A model generated the notes under the pieces. It ran no database searches and was not told where the DNA came from. It saw only the letters and a list, made by a program, of their open reading frames with translations. The position numbers were made by a program, and so were the translations under genes. Positions 1 to 6,155 of a DNA stretch of 10,041 nt are shown here, one piece after another. Source of the DNA: Chloroflexota bacterium (GTDB taxonomy: Bacteria; Chloroflexota; Anaerolineae; UBA1429); contig JAAZBY010000293.1 of the NCBI GenBank assembly GCA_012513595.1, positions 1 to 10,041 of the forward strand, in the 5' to 3' direction. The stretch's first letter is position 1; each line of letters starts with the position of its first letter.

Positions 1-1
1 A

Positions 2-18
2 GCCCCAGGCAACGGGGC
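2..18 (-). terminator. Possible terminator hairpin, cut by window edge
   Basis: Read on the minus strand, 16 bases after the stop codon of the TIM-barrel gene, there is a perfect 5-bp stem GCCCC/GGGGC with a 7-nt loop. One T follows and then the window ends, so a T-tract cannot be checked. This could be the start of a Rho-independent terminator, or a chance GC hairpin in GC-rich DNA. Confidence 0.25.
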
Positions 19-34
19 AACGATCGTGTCGCCG

Positions 35-952
35 CTAGACGTCGAGCTCGGCCCAGGCCTGGCGCCAAGCGCGCTTGGTATTGGCCATCACCAGGTCGCC
101 GCACTCGCCGGGCATCGGTTTGACCTCGAACCCCACCCACGGCTTGCGCCCCGCGCCGCGCTTCAGGAAGCCGATGGTAAAGAGGCCCTTCAGGAACTCG
201 ACCAGCTCGGGAACGTCGTTCTCGCTGCCCGTGAAGCCGAAGCGGGGGTGCAGGTCGCCGTACCCGGGGCGGCCCGGCGTCACCACGGCATTGCCGACGT
301 GCACGTGCACCAGGTGGTCTTTGAGCGCCGTGAGGGCCGGCATGGTCGACTCATGCAGGAGCGGCAGGTGGCTGAGGTCGTACATCAGCCCGAACTCGGG
401 AAAGGCCGCCCGGATGCGCGCGGCGAAGGACGCCGCCAGCTCCGACGGGCCGATCAGCGATTTCTTGTCCACGTCGCGGTCGAAGGTCTCCAGCGTCAGG
501 GCTACGCCCTTCTCCCGGCCGTAGCGACACAGGGTGGTCACCGAGTCGGCCAGCAGGTCGATGGCCCGCTCGCGCTGGGCGTCCCCGGGATCGCGCCCGG
601 TGAGGAAAGCCAGGCGGGCACAGCCCAGTTCGGCGGCCTCATCCAGGCACTTCTTGATCGCCTCGACCGCGGCCTTGCGGCCGTCGGCGTCCAGGTCGTT
701 CAGGCTGAGCCCGGCGAGGAGGACGGGCTGTGCGCCGTAGCCGAGCTGCAGGCGGCTCTGCTCGGCGATCTGGCGCACCTTGGCGCGCTCCTCGGGATCC
801 TTGATCCGCGTGATCTCGGCCGCCCCGAAGAAGGGGTCCAGCGCCAGACGCGTGACCGTCTCAGCGATCGGACCGGTGCCCCCCATGCATTCCGGATAGG
901 CCATGAAATGGACGACACTCATGGTGAGCACCGATTCCCAGGGATGCTGCAT
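35..952 (-). CDS. Sugar phosphate isomerase/epimerase-like TIM-barrel protein (AP_endonuc_2 / xylose isomerase-like)
   Basis: This 305-residue soluble protein resembles the xylose-isomerase/AP-endonuclease-2-like TIM-barrel superfamily, whose members bind divalent metals and isomerise or epimerise sugars and related polyols or keto acids. Counting from the ATG at 952, candidate metal ligands sit at barrel-strand ends in the family's usual order: Glu155 in LETFD, Asp192 and His195 in MYDLSH, His216/His218 in VHVHVGN, His235 in GDLHPRFG and Glu276 in GFEVKP. There is no signal peptide or membrane segment. ATG 952 is chosen because AGGAGG lies 7 nt upstream; ATG 958 would leave only 1 nt. It follows acsE after 121 bp that contain a candidate promoter, so it may be transcribed separately as well as by read-through. 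No family member has a known role in acetyl-CoA synthesis, so the substrate is unknown. Fold assignment is fairly sure; reaction is not. Confidence 0.8.
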   Translation of the reverse strand: MQHPWESVLTMSVVHFMAYPECMGGTGPIAETVTRLALDPFFGAAEITRIKDPEERAKVRQIAEQSRLQLGYGAQPVLLAGLSLNDLDADGRKAAVEAIKKCLDEAAELGCARLAFLTGRDPGDAQRERAIDLLADSVTTLCRYGREKGVALTLETFDRDVDKKSLIGPSELAASFAARIRAAFPEFGLMYDLSHLPLLHESTMPALTALKDHLVHVHVGNAVVTPGRPGYGDLHPRFGFTGSENDVPELVEFLKGLFTIGFLKRGAGRKPWVGFEVKPMPGECGDLVMANTKRAWRQAWAELDV

Positions 953-959
953 CTCCATA

Positions 960-965
960 CCTCCT
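960..965 (-). promoter_or_regulatory. Shine-Dalgarno that decides the start of the TIM-barrel gene
   Basis: AGGAGG on the minus strand, followed by T, ATG, GAG and a second ATG. It is 1 nt from the first ATG (958) and 7 nt from the second (952). Normal spacing favours 952 as the main start. Confidence 0.7.
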
Positions 966-977
966 GATCCAGGGTAC

Positions 978-991
978 GCGCCGCGTGGCGC
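978..991 (-). other. Small GC hairpin in the 5' leader of the TIM-barrel gene
   Basis: A perfect 5-bp stem GCGCC/GGCGC with a 4-nt ACGC loop lies between the candidate promoter and the Shine-Dalgarno sequence. It would form in the leader RNA, 12 nt before the AGGAGG. There is no T-tract, so it is not a terminator. It may be chance in such GC-rich DNA. Confidence 0.25.
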
Positions 992-1004
992 CGATCATGA
1001 CGCC

Positions 1005-1033
1005 AGTGTACACGGCGACGTATGCCCCGTAAA
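1005..1033 (-). promoter_or_regulatory. Candidate sigma-70-type promoter for the TIM-barrel gene
   Basis: In the only intergenic gap over 60 bp, the minus strand carries TTTACG, exactly 17 bp, then TACACT. Each hexamer matches the housekeeping consensus at 4 of 6 bases. Predicted transcription would begin near position 998, giving a leader of about 45 nt before ATG 952. An 8-bp palindrome GTGTACAC (1006-1013) overlaps the -10 element. The gap is less GC-rich here than the flanking genes. This is a pattern match only. Confidence 0.4.
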
Positions 1034-1073
1034 GCAGGCAGGTGCACCGCCCGGGCCGACCGCGGCGGGCGCC

Positions 1074-1994
1074 TCAGGCCCGCAGGTATGACTCGGTAAA
1101 GATCGTCTTGTTCAGAAGCACCTGCACCGTTCTCCAGACCTCGACCTGCTCAGGGTCGCCCGTGTCCACGTCGGAGGGCTCCAGTTCCTCCATCGCCACG
1201 GTGCGGTCGTGAAGGGTCAAGAGCAGAGCGCCCAGCGGCGTAGAGTCGTCGCGCTCCTCGATGATGCGGATGACCTCGAGCAGCCTGGCGTCGAGCGGAT
1301 CGGCGATGGCGGCATCCAGGCCGGTGGCCATCAGCATCACCAGGTAGACGCGGTTGAGCAGGCTGCGCCCTTCTGCCGGCACGTTGTTCGAGACGTTGCT
1401 CAGCCCGCAAACGGTCATCGGCGTGGGGTCCATGGCCTGCTTGATATAGCGGACTGCCTCGACGGCGTGCGGGCAGTACTCCTGGCAACCCGCCACGGTG
1501 AGCACCAGCGGGTCGAGGAACAGGTTCTCGAAGGGGAGGCCCACCTCCATGGCCCGCGGCACCAGCTGGTCGATGGCGATGGAGACCCGCTCCTCGGCGC
1601 TGACGGGGATGCCGCTCTTACCCATCATCAGGGCGATGAGGCGCGCGCTGAACTCGACGGCCACCGGCGGCACCCGCGCCAGACGCTCCGGCTCTGCCGA
1701 GGTCGAGTTGATCATCGCCTGGCGCCTGGCCAGCGACAACCCCTTCTTGATCGCCTCCAGGTTGGTGGTATCGAAGGACAGCCCCACGTCCACCACTTCC
1801 TGGACGGCGGGCACCAGCCAGGCCATCACCGCCGGGCCCTCGCGCTTCTGCGGGCCGATGTTCAGGTCTAGGAACTGGGCGCCATGTTCGACCTGGCTCT
1901 TTGCCAAGCGCTGGATCGTCTCCGTGTCGCGGGTGGCGATGGCCTCCTTGACCCGCGGGGAGATGATGTGGATATTCTCACCGATGATCAGCAT
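1074..1994 (-). CDS. acsE: 5-methyltetrahydrofolate:corrinoid iron-sulfur protein methyltransferase
   Basis: This cytoplasmic enzyme transfers the methyl group of methyl-tetrahydrofolate to the cob(I)amide of CoFeSP, linking the folate and carbonyl branches of the Wood-Ljungdahl pathway. The 306 residues form a pterin-binding TIM barrel. It opens with MLIIGE, then shows LDLNIGP at 42-48, FDTTN with Asp75 and Asn78, MINST with Asn96, DPL with Asp161, and GLSNVSNN with Asn200. Asp75, Asn96, Asp160 and Asn199 are the matching pterin-site and catalytic positions of Moorella MeTr as I recall them. GLDAAIAD and LLNKTIF follow near the C-terminus. It is about 44 residues longer than the 262-residue Moorella enzyme; nearly all the excess is one insertion at about 245-288. 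AAGGAGG lies 5 nt before the ATG. The preceding maturation ATPase gene ends 33 bp upstream. Confidence 0.95.
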   Translation of the reverse strand: MLIIGENIHIISPRVKEAIATRDTETIQRLAKSQVEHGAQFLDLNIGPQKREGPAVMAWLVPAVQEVVDVGLSFDTTNLEAIKKGLSLARRQAMINSTSAEPERLARVPPVAVEFSARLIALMMGKSGIPVSAEERVSIAIDQLVPRAMEVGLPFENLFLDPLVLTVAGCQEYCPHAVEAVRYIKQAMDPTPMTVCGLSNVSNNVPAEGRSLLNRVYLVMLMATGLDAAIADPLDARLLEVIRIIEERDDSTPLGALLLTLHDRTVAMEELEPSDVDTGDPEQVEVWRTVQVLLNKTIFTESYLRA

Positions 1995-2008
1995 GGTCTC
2001 CTCCTTGG

Positions 2009-2021
2009 CAGCGCAACGCTG
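2009..2021 (-). other. Compact hairpin just upstream of the acsE ribosome-binding site
   Basis: A 5-bp stem CAGCG/CGCTG with a 3-nt TTG loop occupies the middle of the 33-bp gap between the ATPase gene and acsE. It lies 2 nt before the AAGGAGG Shine-Dalgarno (2000-2006). It overlaps a 9-nt motif, CCGTGCCAG on the minus strand, that recurs upstream of acsC. A modest effect on translation or mRNA stability is possible; chance is not excluded. Confidence 0.3.
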
Positions 2022-2027
2022 GCACGG

Positions 2028-2795
2028 TCAGGTTCCCCGGAGGGCGCCGTCCAGCAGGTCCGTCACGACCGGATAGATTGCCGTATCATCGTCCAGCAGG
2101 ATGAGCGGGCGGCCCTCGGCGTCGAGGCGGGCAATAGCCGGGTCTTCGGGGAGCGCGCCGAGGAACGGAACGCCCAAGGCCTCGATGCGCTCTCGCAGCG
2201 CGGGCGGCAGCCCGTCGCGCACGCGGTTCACGATCAGCCCGGCATGGCCGATGCGGGTGCCCAGGGAGGCCAGCAGCCCGACGATCTGCTCCGCCGCGGC
2301 CAGCCCCCGTTGCGACGGATCACTGATGATGAACAGCCAGTCGACGTCGCGCGTCGTCTGGCGAGAGATGTGCTCCAGCCCCGCCTCGTTGTCGATGACC
2401 ACCGCGCGGTACGCGTCCCCCAGGCGGTCGATGGCCTGCCGCAGCATGTGGTTGGCGGCGCAGTAGCAGCCGGGCCCCTCCGGGCGGCCCATGGCCAGGA
2501 GGTCCAGGTCCTGCCCCTCGACCAGGCACTGCAGCACCTGGTACTGGAACCAGTCGGGCTTACTGATGCCGGGCTGGAACACCCCTCCGCTGACCTGTTC
2601 GCGCGTCTCCTCACGGATCTGGCCCACCGTGCTGTGGAGCGGCAGGCCCAGCGCCAAGTTCAGGTTGGCGCTCGGGTCGGCGTCGATGGCCAGGATCGGC
2701 GTGCGGCCCCGTTCGCGCAGGTAGCGCACGGTCATCGCGGCAAACGTGGTCTTGCCGGTGCCGCCTTTGCCCGCCACCGCCAGGGTCAGAGTCAT
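2028..2795 (-). CDS. cooC/acsF: CooC/AcsF-type nickel-insertion ATPase (CODH/ACS maturation factor)
   Basis: A 255-residue MinD/SIMIBI-class P-loop ATPase. The deviant Walker A motif GKGGTGKTT is at residues 9-17, with signature Lys10 and Lys15; a DADP switch is at 38-41. Cys110 and Cys112 form the CXC motif that in CooC1 of Carboxydothermus binds metal at the dimer interface. DNEAGLEH at 135-142 is the further nucleotide-responsive motif expected of this family. CooC proteins use ATP-driven dimerisation to help load Ni into the CODH C-cluster, and the paralogue AcsF acts on ACS. Sequence alone does not tell which client is served here, perhaps both. The ATG overlaps the stop of the preceding acsV gene by 4 nt (ATGA), with GGGAGG 5 nt upstream, so the two are probably translationally coupled. 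Confidence 0.93.
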   Translation of the reverse strand: MTLTLAVAGKGGTGKTTFAAMTVRYLRERGRTPILAIDADPSANLNLALGLPLHSTVGQIREETREQVSGGVFQPGISKPDWFQYQVLQCLVEGQDLDLLAMGRPEGPGCYCAANHMLRQAIDRLGDAYRAVVIDNEAGLEHISRQTTRDVDWLFIISDPSQRGLAAAEQIVGLLASLGTRIGHAGLIVNRVRDGLPPALRERIEALGVPFLGALPEDPAIARLDAEGRPLILLDDDTAIYPVVTDLLDGALRGT

Positions 2796-4756
2796 GTCGG
2801 CCTCCCCGCCACGCTAAAGCCCCGCACCGACGGGAACAGCGACATGTCCGTATGGGGGATAAAGAGCGCGGAGGTGAAGGCGTCCATGAAGCGGTTGTCA
2901 GCACTGAGCTCCAGGTAAGTCATCTTGGCGGCCAGCGCGTCGACCATGGCGCGATGCTCGCGGCAGGTCATGGCCAGGTAGGCCCCCTGCACCGAGGTGT
3001 TCCCCAGGAAGGCGAAACGGTCCCAGGGCAGGTCGGGCAGCAGGCCGATCTCGATCGCCTTTTCCACGTCGAGGTGTTGGCCAAAGGCCCCGCCGATCAG
3101 CACGCGCTCGACGTCAGCAAGAGCCAGGCCGACGCTGTCGCACAGCACGGTAGCCCCGGCATAGATGGCCGCCTTGGCACGCAACAGGTTCTGGATGTCC
3201 GTCTCGCTCAGGGTCAGGTCACGCTGGCCGTCGCGCGTCTGGGCAGCCCAGGCGACGACGTACTCGGGCCCCTGCTCACCGCGCCGCACCCGCGGCGAGC
3301 GCCCGTCCCCCGCCAGCCGGCCGCCCCTGTCGATGACGCCGGCCCAGACCATCTCGCCGAGGAGCGCGATCATGCCCGACCCGCAGATCCCCATCGGCGG
3401 CGCTCCGCCCAGGGTGCGCCAGGTGGGCTCCAGCGTGGCGGGGTCGATCCAGACCTCCTCGATGGCCCCGCGCACCGCCCGGGTTCCCGAGGCGGCCCCC
3501 GCGCCCTCAAATGCCGGCCCCGCCGAGCAGGCACAGGCGATCAACCAGTCACGGTTGCCCAGCACCATCTCGCCGTTGGTGCCGACGTCGATGAACAGGG
3601 TCACGGCGCCCTGCTCATGCATGCCCGAGCGCAACACGCCGGCGCTGATGTCGCCGCCCACGTAGGCACCGGCCACCGGCAGGCAGTCCACCGTGGCGTC
3701 AGGGTGGGCGTGCAGGCCCAGGGCGCCCGCTTGTGCCGGCGGGAAGCGTTGGGCCGCCGGGAGGTAGGGCTCCAGGCGGATGTGCTTGGGCTCAATGGCC
3801 AGAAAGAGGTGCAGCATCGTCGTATTGCCGGCCACGGTGACCAGGCCGATCTCCTCCGCCGACGCGCCGCGGCTAGCCAGCATAGAGTCGATCAGCTCGT
3901 TGATGGTGCCGAGGACGCGCTCCTGCAGCTCGAGCAGCCTGGCGCGATCCCGCGCATAGATGATCCGGGAGATGATATCTTCGCCGCAGGCGATCTGGGC
4001 GTTGTAGGCCGAGGCGTGCTCCAGGAGCGCACCGGTGGCCAGGTCGGCCAGGTAGGTCACCACGCTGGTGGTGCCGATATCGACGGCCAGCCCCAGGATC
4101 GGCCGCGCCCGGCGACCCGGCCACACGTCGAGCAGGCGCGCCGGCCCGGCCGGGTCAACCCAGGTGCCGCGCTCGAGGACGGCCGTCACCGCAAAGTCCT
4201 TGGCGCGCAGCGCCCCGGGCAGCGCCCGCAGCGCGCCGAGGGTGGCCCGCACCTCCGGCACGCCATGCACCCGCGCCAGCTCGCGCGCCAGGCGCTCCAG
4301 GTCGGCGGTGTTGTCGGCCATGCTCGGTGGCGGCACGGCCAGAGGATAGGCGGCCACCCAGGGCTCCCGACGGTGCTCGCAGACCAGCACCTCGGGCGCG
4401 ACCTTGTCCGCGCGGTCGGCCGCCTCCAGCCGTTCGAGGTCCTCGACGTGAGGCGGCACCCAAACGGTCGCATCGCCCGTGACGACCGTCTGGCAGGCCA
4501 GGGCGTACCCGCGCCCCACCTCCTCCTCGGTCAGGCGCAACACCGAACGCCGGCGCACGTCTCCCTCGCGCACGACGACGATGCAGCGCCCACAGCGGCC
4601 CTGGCCGCCGCAGGGGAGGGGCACCTGCAGGCCTGCGGCGTCCAGCGCCTCAAGCAGGAGCGCCCCCTGCGCCACGCGGACCGTCCGCCCGGCCGGCTCC
4701 AGCCGGACGGCGCACGTACCGTCCTGCACGCCGCGCCGTCCGTCATCCGCCGCCAT
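2792..4756 (-). CDS. acsV: Reductive activator of CoFeSP (RACo): [2Fe-2S] ferredoxin domain plus ASKHA ATPase
   Basis: RACo reduces inactive Co(II) CoFeSP back to Co(I), coupling electron transfer through a [2Fe-2S] cluster to ATP hydrolysis. The 654 residues show an N-terminal ferredoxin-like domain (about 15-100) with Cys49, Cys55, Cys58 and Cys88 (CX5CX2CX29C), then a linker and middle region (about 100-215). A C-terminal ASKHA ATPase domain has DIGTTSV at 226-232 (phosphate 1), VAGNTTMLH at 308-316, DVGTNGE at 390-396 (phosphate 2), GICGSG at 456-461 and GGAFG at 555-559 (adenosine). The length is close to the roughly 630 residues of characterised RACo. The start is the ATG at 4756-4754, whose A doubles as the last base of the acsC stop (TGATG). 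An extension to 4828 would only overlap acsC. There is no strong Shine-Dalgarno, so initiation probably depends on coupling to acsC. Its position directly after acsC suits its substrate. Confidence 0.94.
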   Translation of the reverse strand: MAADDGRRGVQDGTCAVRLEPAGRTVRVAQGALLLEALDAAGLQVPLPCGGQGRCGRCIVVVREGDVRRRSVLRLTEEEVGRGYALACQTVVTGDATVWVPPHVEDLERLEAADRADKVAPEVLVCEHRREPWVAAYPLAVPPPSMADNTADLERLARELARVHGVPEVRATLGALRALPGALRAKDFAVTAVLERGTWVDPAGPARLLDVWPGRRARPILGLAVDIGTTSVVTYLADLATGALLEHASAYNAQIACGEDIISRIIYARDRARLLELQERVLGTINELIDSMLASRGASAEEIGLVTVAGNTTMLHLFLAIEPKHIRLEPYLPAAQRFPPAQAGALGLHAHPDATVDCLPVAGAYVGGDISAGVLRSGMHEQGAVTLFIDVGTNGEMVLGNRDWLIACACSAGPAFEGAGAASGTRAVRGAIEEVWIDPATLEPTWRTLGGAPPMGICGSGMIALLGEMVWAGVIDRGGRLAGDGRSPRVRRGEQGPEYVVAWAAQTRDGQRDLTLSETDIQNLLRAKAAIYAGATVLCDSVGLALADVERVLIGGAFGQHLDVEKAIEIGLLPDLPWDRFAFLGNTSVQGAYLAMTCREHRAMVDALAAKMTYLELSADNRFMDAFTSALFIPHTDMSLFPSVRGFSVAGRPT

Positions 4757-6099
4757 CAGGCGCTCGCCAGGTACTTGAGATAGGAGGGGATGCCGATCGC
4801 CTCCCGCGGGCCCACCAACACCTGCCATCCGGCCAGCTCATCCTCCAGTTCACCCGAGATCGAGGCCACCAGGCCCGGGATCACGATCTTGCGGTGGGCG
4901 ACCTTGTCGGCCACGCCCAGCGTACGAACCGACTTGGCAATGCTCTCCGCATCGAACTTGCCCGCCGCCCAGGCCGTCAGGACGGACATCCCTTCCGAGT
5001 CAGAGACCAGCAGCCAGGCCGGCCGGCCGCTCCCCTCTACCTCGCCGGCCACGGAAAAGTAGGTGAGCGAAAAGTTAGTGGTCACCAGGAGCGGAGCGTC
5101 GGGCGTGGGGTTGCCGATCTCGTACAGGCCGGGGCTCACCTGGATCGGCTTCTGCGGGTCCGTGTAGATGTTCTGCCGCAGGGTGAGGAGCGAGTAGAGG
5201 GCGGCCGGACGAAAGTGATCCAACACGATGAACCCGGCGTACTTGGCCACGTGCTGGGCGGCCAAGAGAGCCTCCTCCGCGGGGCTGGCGGCCGCCTCTC
5301 CGGGGAAGGTGATGGTCGGGTACCCCAAGGGGCGGTAGTTCTTCTTGATCGCCGCACGCCGCAGCCGCGTGAGCGCCTCCAGCGAGCCCGCCCAACCCCG
5401 CGCGCCGGGATCCAGGACTAGGTTCTCGACCCCCTCCTTGACCACGAGTTCGGTCAGCGCGGCCAGGCCCGCCAGGTCGCCGTCCTCTCCGCGCACGACC
5501 AGGGGGACGTCGTGCTTTTTCGCCACGGCGGCTATCTCACGCCAGTTCCCGGCCTCTGCGGCATAGGCCAGCGGAGACGCCCCCCGGGCCGCCTGGAGCG
5601 CCCCGTCCAGCGCGGCCGCATCCGAGGTCATCACAACGACGGCGAGGCCGGCCCGCACCGCCTGGCCGACCCTGGCGGCCAACGCGGCGCCCTCCCCGCT
5701 GATGGCCACACCGTTCGGATGCAGGTCCTGCCCGACGCGCTCCACGCCATACCCGGCGACCTCTTGCAGCCGCGCGGCAAACTCGCCGTCGCTCAGGTTG
5801 CCGTCCAGCCGGACAAAGAAACCCGGCTCGTGGTAGAACGTCTTCTCATGGCGAAAGAGAACCGTCTCGTTGCCCACCTCCAGGCGGCGGCCATCAGCGC
5901 CCACCGCGATCAGGCGGATGGGCGGCGCCGAGGCGGAGTCCAGCTGGGCCTTGGCCTCTTCCGAGACGTGCGGGCAATCGGCCAGCTCTACCTGTCGGGC
6001 GGCAAGCTTCATGGCAAAGGCCAGGCAGGTGGGGTAGCCACACTCTTTGCAGTTCGTCTTGGGCAGAAGCTTGTAGATTGCCAATCCGCTCAGTGCCAT
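4756..6099 (-). CDS. acsC: Corrinoid iron-sulfur protein large (gamma) subunit
   Basis: The large subunit of CoFeSP carries the corrinoid cofactor that shuttles the methyl group from AcsE to ACS, plus a low-potential [4Fe-4S] cluster used in reductive activation. The 447 residues are almost exactly the Moorella length. The N-terminal cluster domain has Cys17, Cys20, Cys25 and Cys42 (CKECGYPTC then DCP), the same positions as in Moorella. A TIM-barrel domain follows (about 95-320), then a C-terminal corrinoid-binding domain (about 325-447) containing TTNFSLTYFSVAGEVE and DSEGMSVLTAW. ATG 6099 is chosen because AAAGGAG lies 6 nt upstream and MALSGLAIYKLLPK matches the family start. The open frame extends to 6312, but that part runs antiparallel to nothing recognisable and overlaps acsD. 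acsD ends 56 bp upstream; acsV starts on the stop codon. Confidence 0.96.
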   Translation of the reverse strand: MALSGLAIYKLLPKTNCKECGYPTCLAFAMKLAARQVELADCPHVSEEAKAQLDSASAPPIRLIAVGADGRRLEVGNETVLFRHEKTFYHEPGFFVRLDGNLSDGEFAARLQEVAGYGVERVGQDLHPNGVAISGEGAALAARVGQAVRAGLAVVVMTSDAAALDGALQAARGASPLAYAAEAGNWREIAAVAKKHDVPLVVRGEDGDLAGLAALTELVVKEGVENLVLDPGARGWAGSLEALTRLRRAAIKKNYRPLGYPTITFPGEAAASPAEEALLAAQHVAKYAGFIVLDHFRPAALYSLLTLRQNIYTDPQKPIQVSPGLYEIGNPTPDAPLLVTTNFSLTYFSVAGEVEGSGRPAWLLVSDSEGMSVLTAWAAGKFDAESIAKSVRTLGVADKVAHRKIVIPGLVASISGELEDELAGWQVLVGPREAIGIPSYLKYLASA

Positions 6100-6105
6100 G
6101 TGGCA

Positions 6106-6112
6106 CTCCTTT
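6106..6112 (-). promoter_or_regulatory. Shine-Dalgarno that sets the acsC start
   Basis: AAAGGAG on the minus strand, 6 nt before ATG 6099. It settles the start of acsC against the longer open frame reaching 6312. The same element, with its preceding CG, recurs before acsD (7141-7149). Confidence 0.75.
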
Positions 6113-6126
6113 CGCTTGCTCTGGCA

Positions 6127-6141
6127 CGGCCCCTTGGGCCG
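6127..6141 (-). other. Intercistronic hairpin between acsD and acsC
   Basis: A perfect 6-bp GC stem CGGCCC/GGGCCG with an AAG loop lies in the 56-bp acsD-acsC spacer, 15 nt after the acsD stop. No T-tract follows, so it is unlikely to terminate transcription by itself. It could protect or delimit mRNA ends and adjust expression of the two subunits, but GC-rich sequence makes chance hairpins common. Confidence 0.35.
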
Positions 6142-6155
6142 CCGCAGGCCACCTG

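Noticed and set aside
26..967. Plus-strand open frame of 313 codons opposite the TIM-barrel gene
   Set aside because: The minus-strand frame has the metal-ligand motifs and a good Shine-Dalgarno; the plus-strand translation has no recognisable fold signature.
1045..1073. Possible terminator just after the acsE stop
   Set aside because: Only a 5-bp CCGCC/GGCGG stem with a 12-nt loop is seen and there is no T-tract, so it is not convincing in such GC-rich sequence.
1884..2918. Plus-strand open frame of 344 codons across the acsE/ATPase/acsV junctions
   Set aside because: It is antisense to three confident genes, shows no domain or ribosome-binding site, and has typical GC-shadow composition.
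2852..4783. Very long open frame (643 codons) on the plus strand
   Set aside because: It lies antisense to the well-supported acsV gene. The translation is rich in His, Arg, Gly and Gln with no recognisable domain, as expected of a reverse-strand shadow in GC-rich DNA.
4757..4828. N-terminal extension of acsV up to 4828
   Set aside because: It would overlap the conserved C-terminus of acsC. The TGATG junction is the normal coupled arrangement, and the extension has no homology that I recognise.
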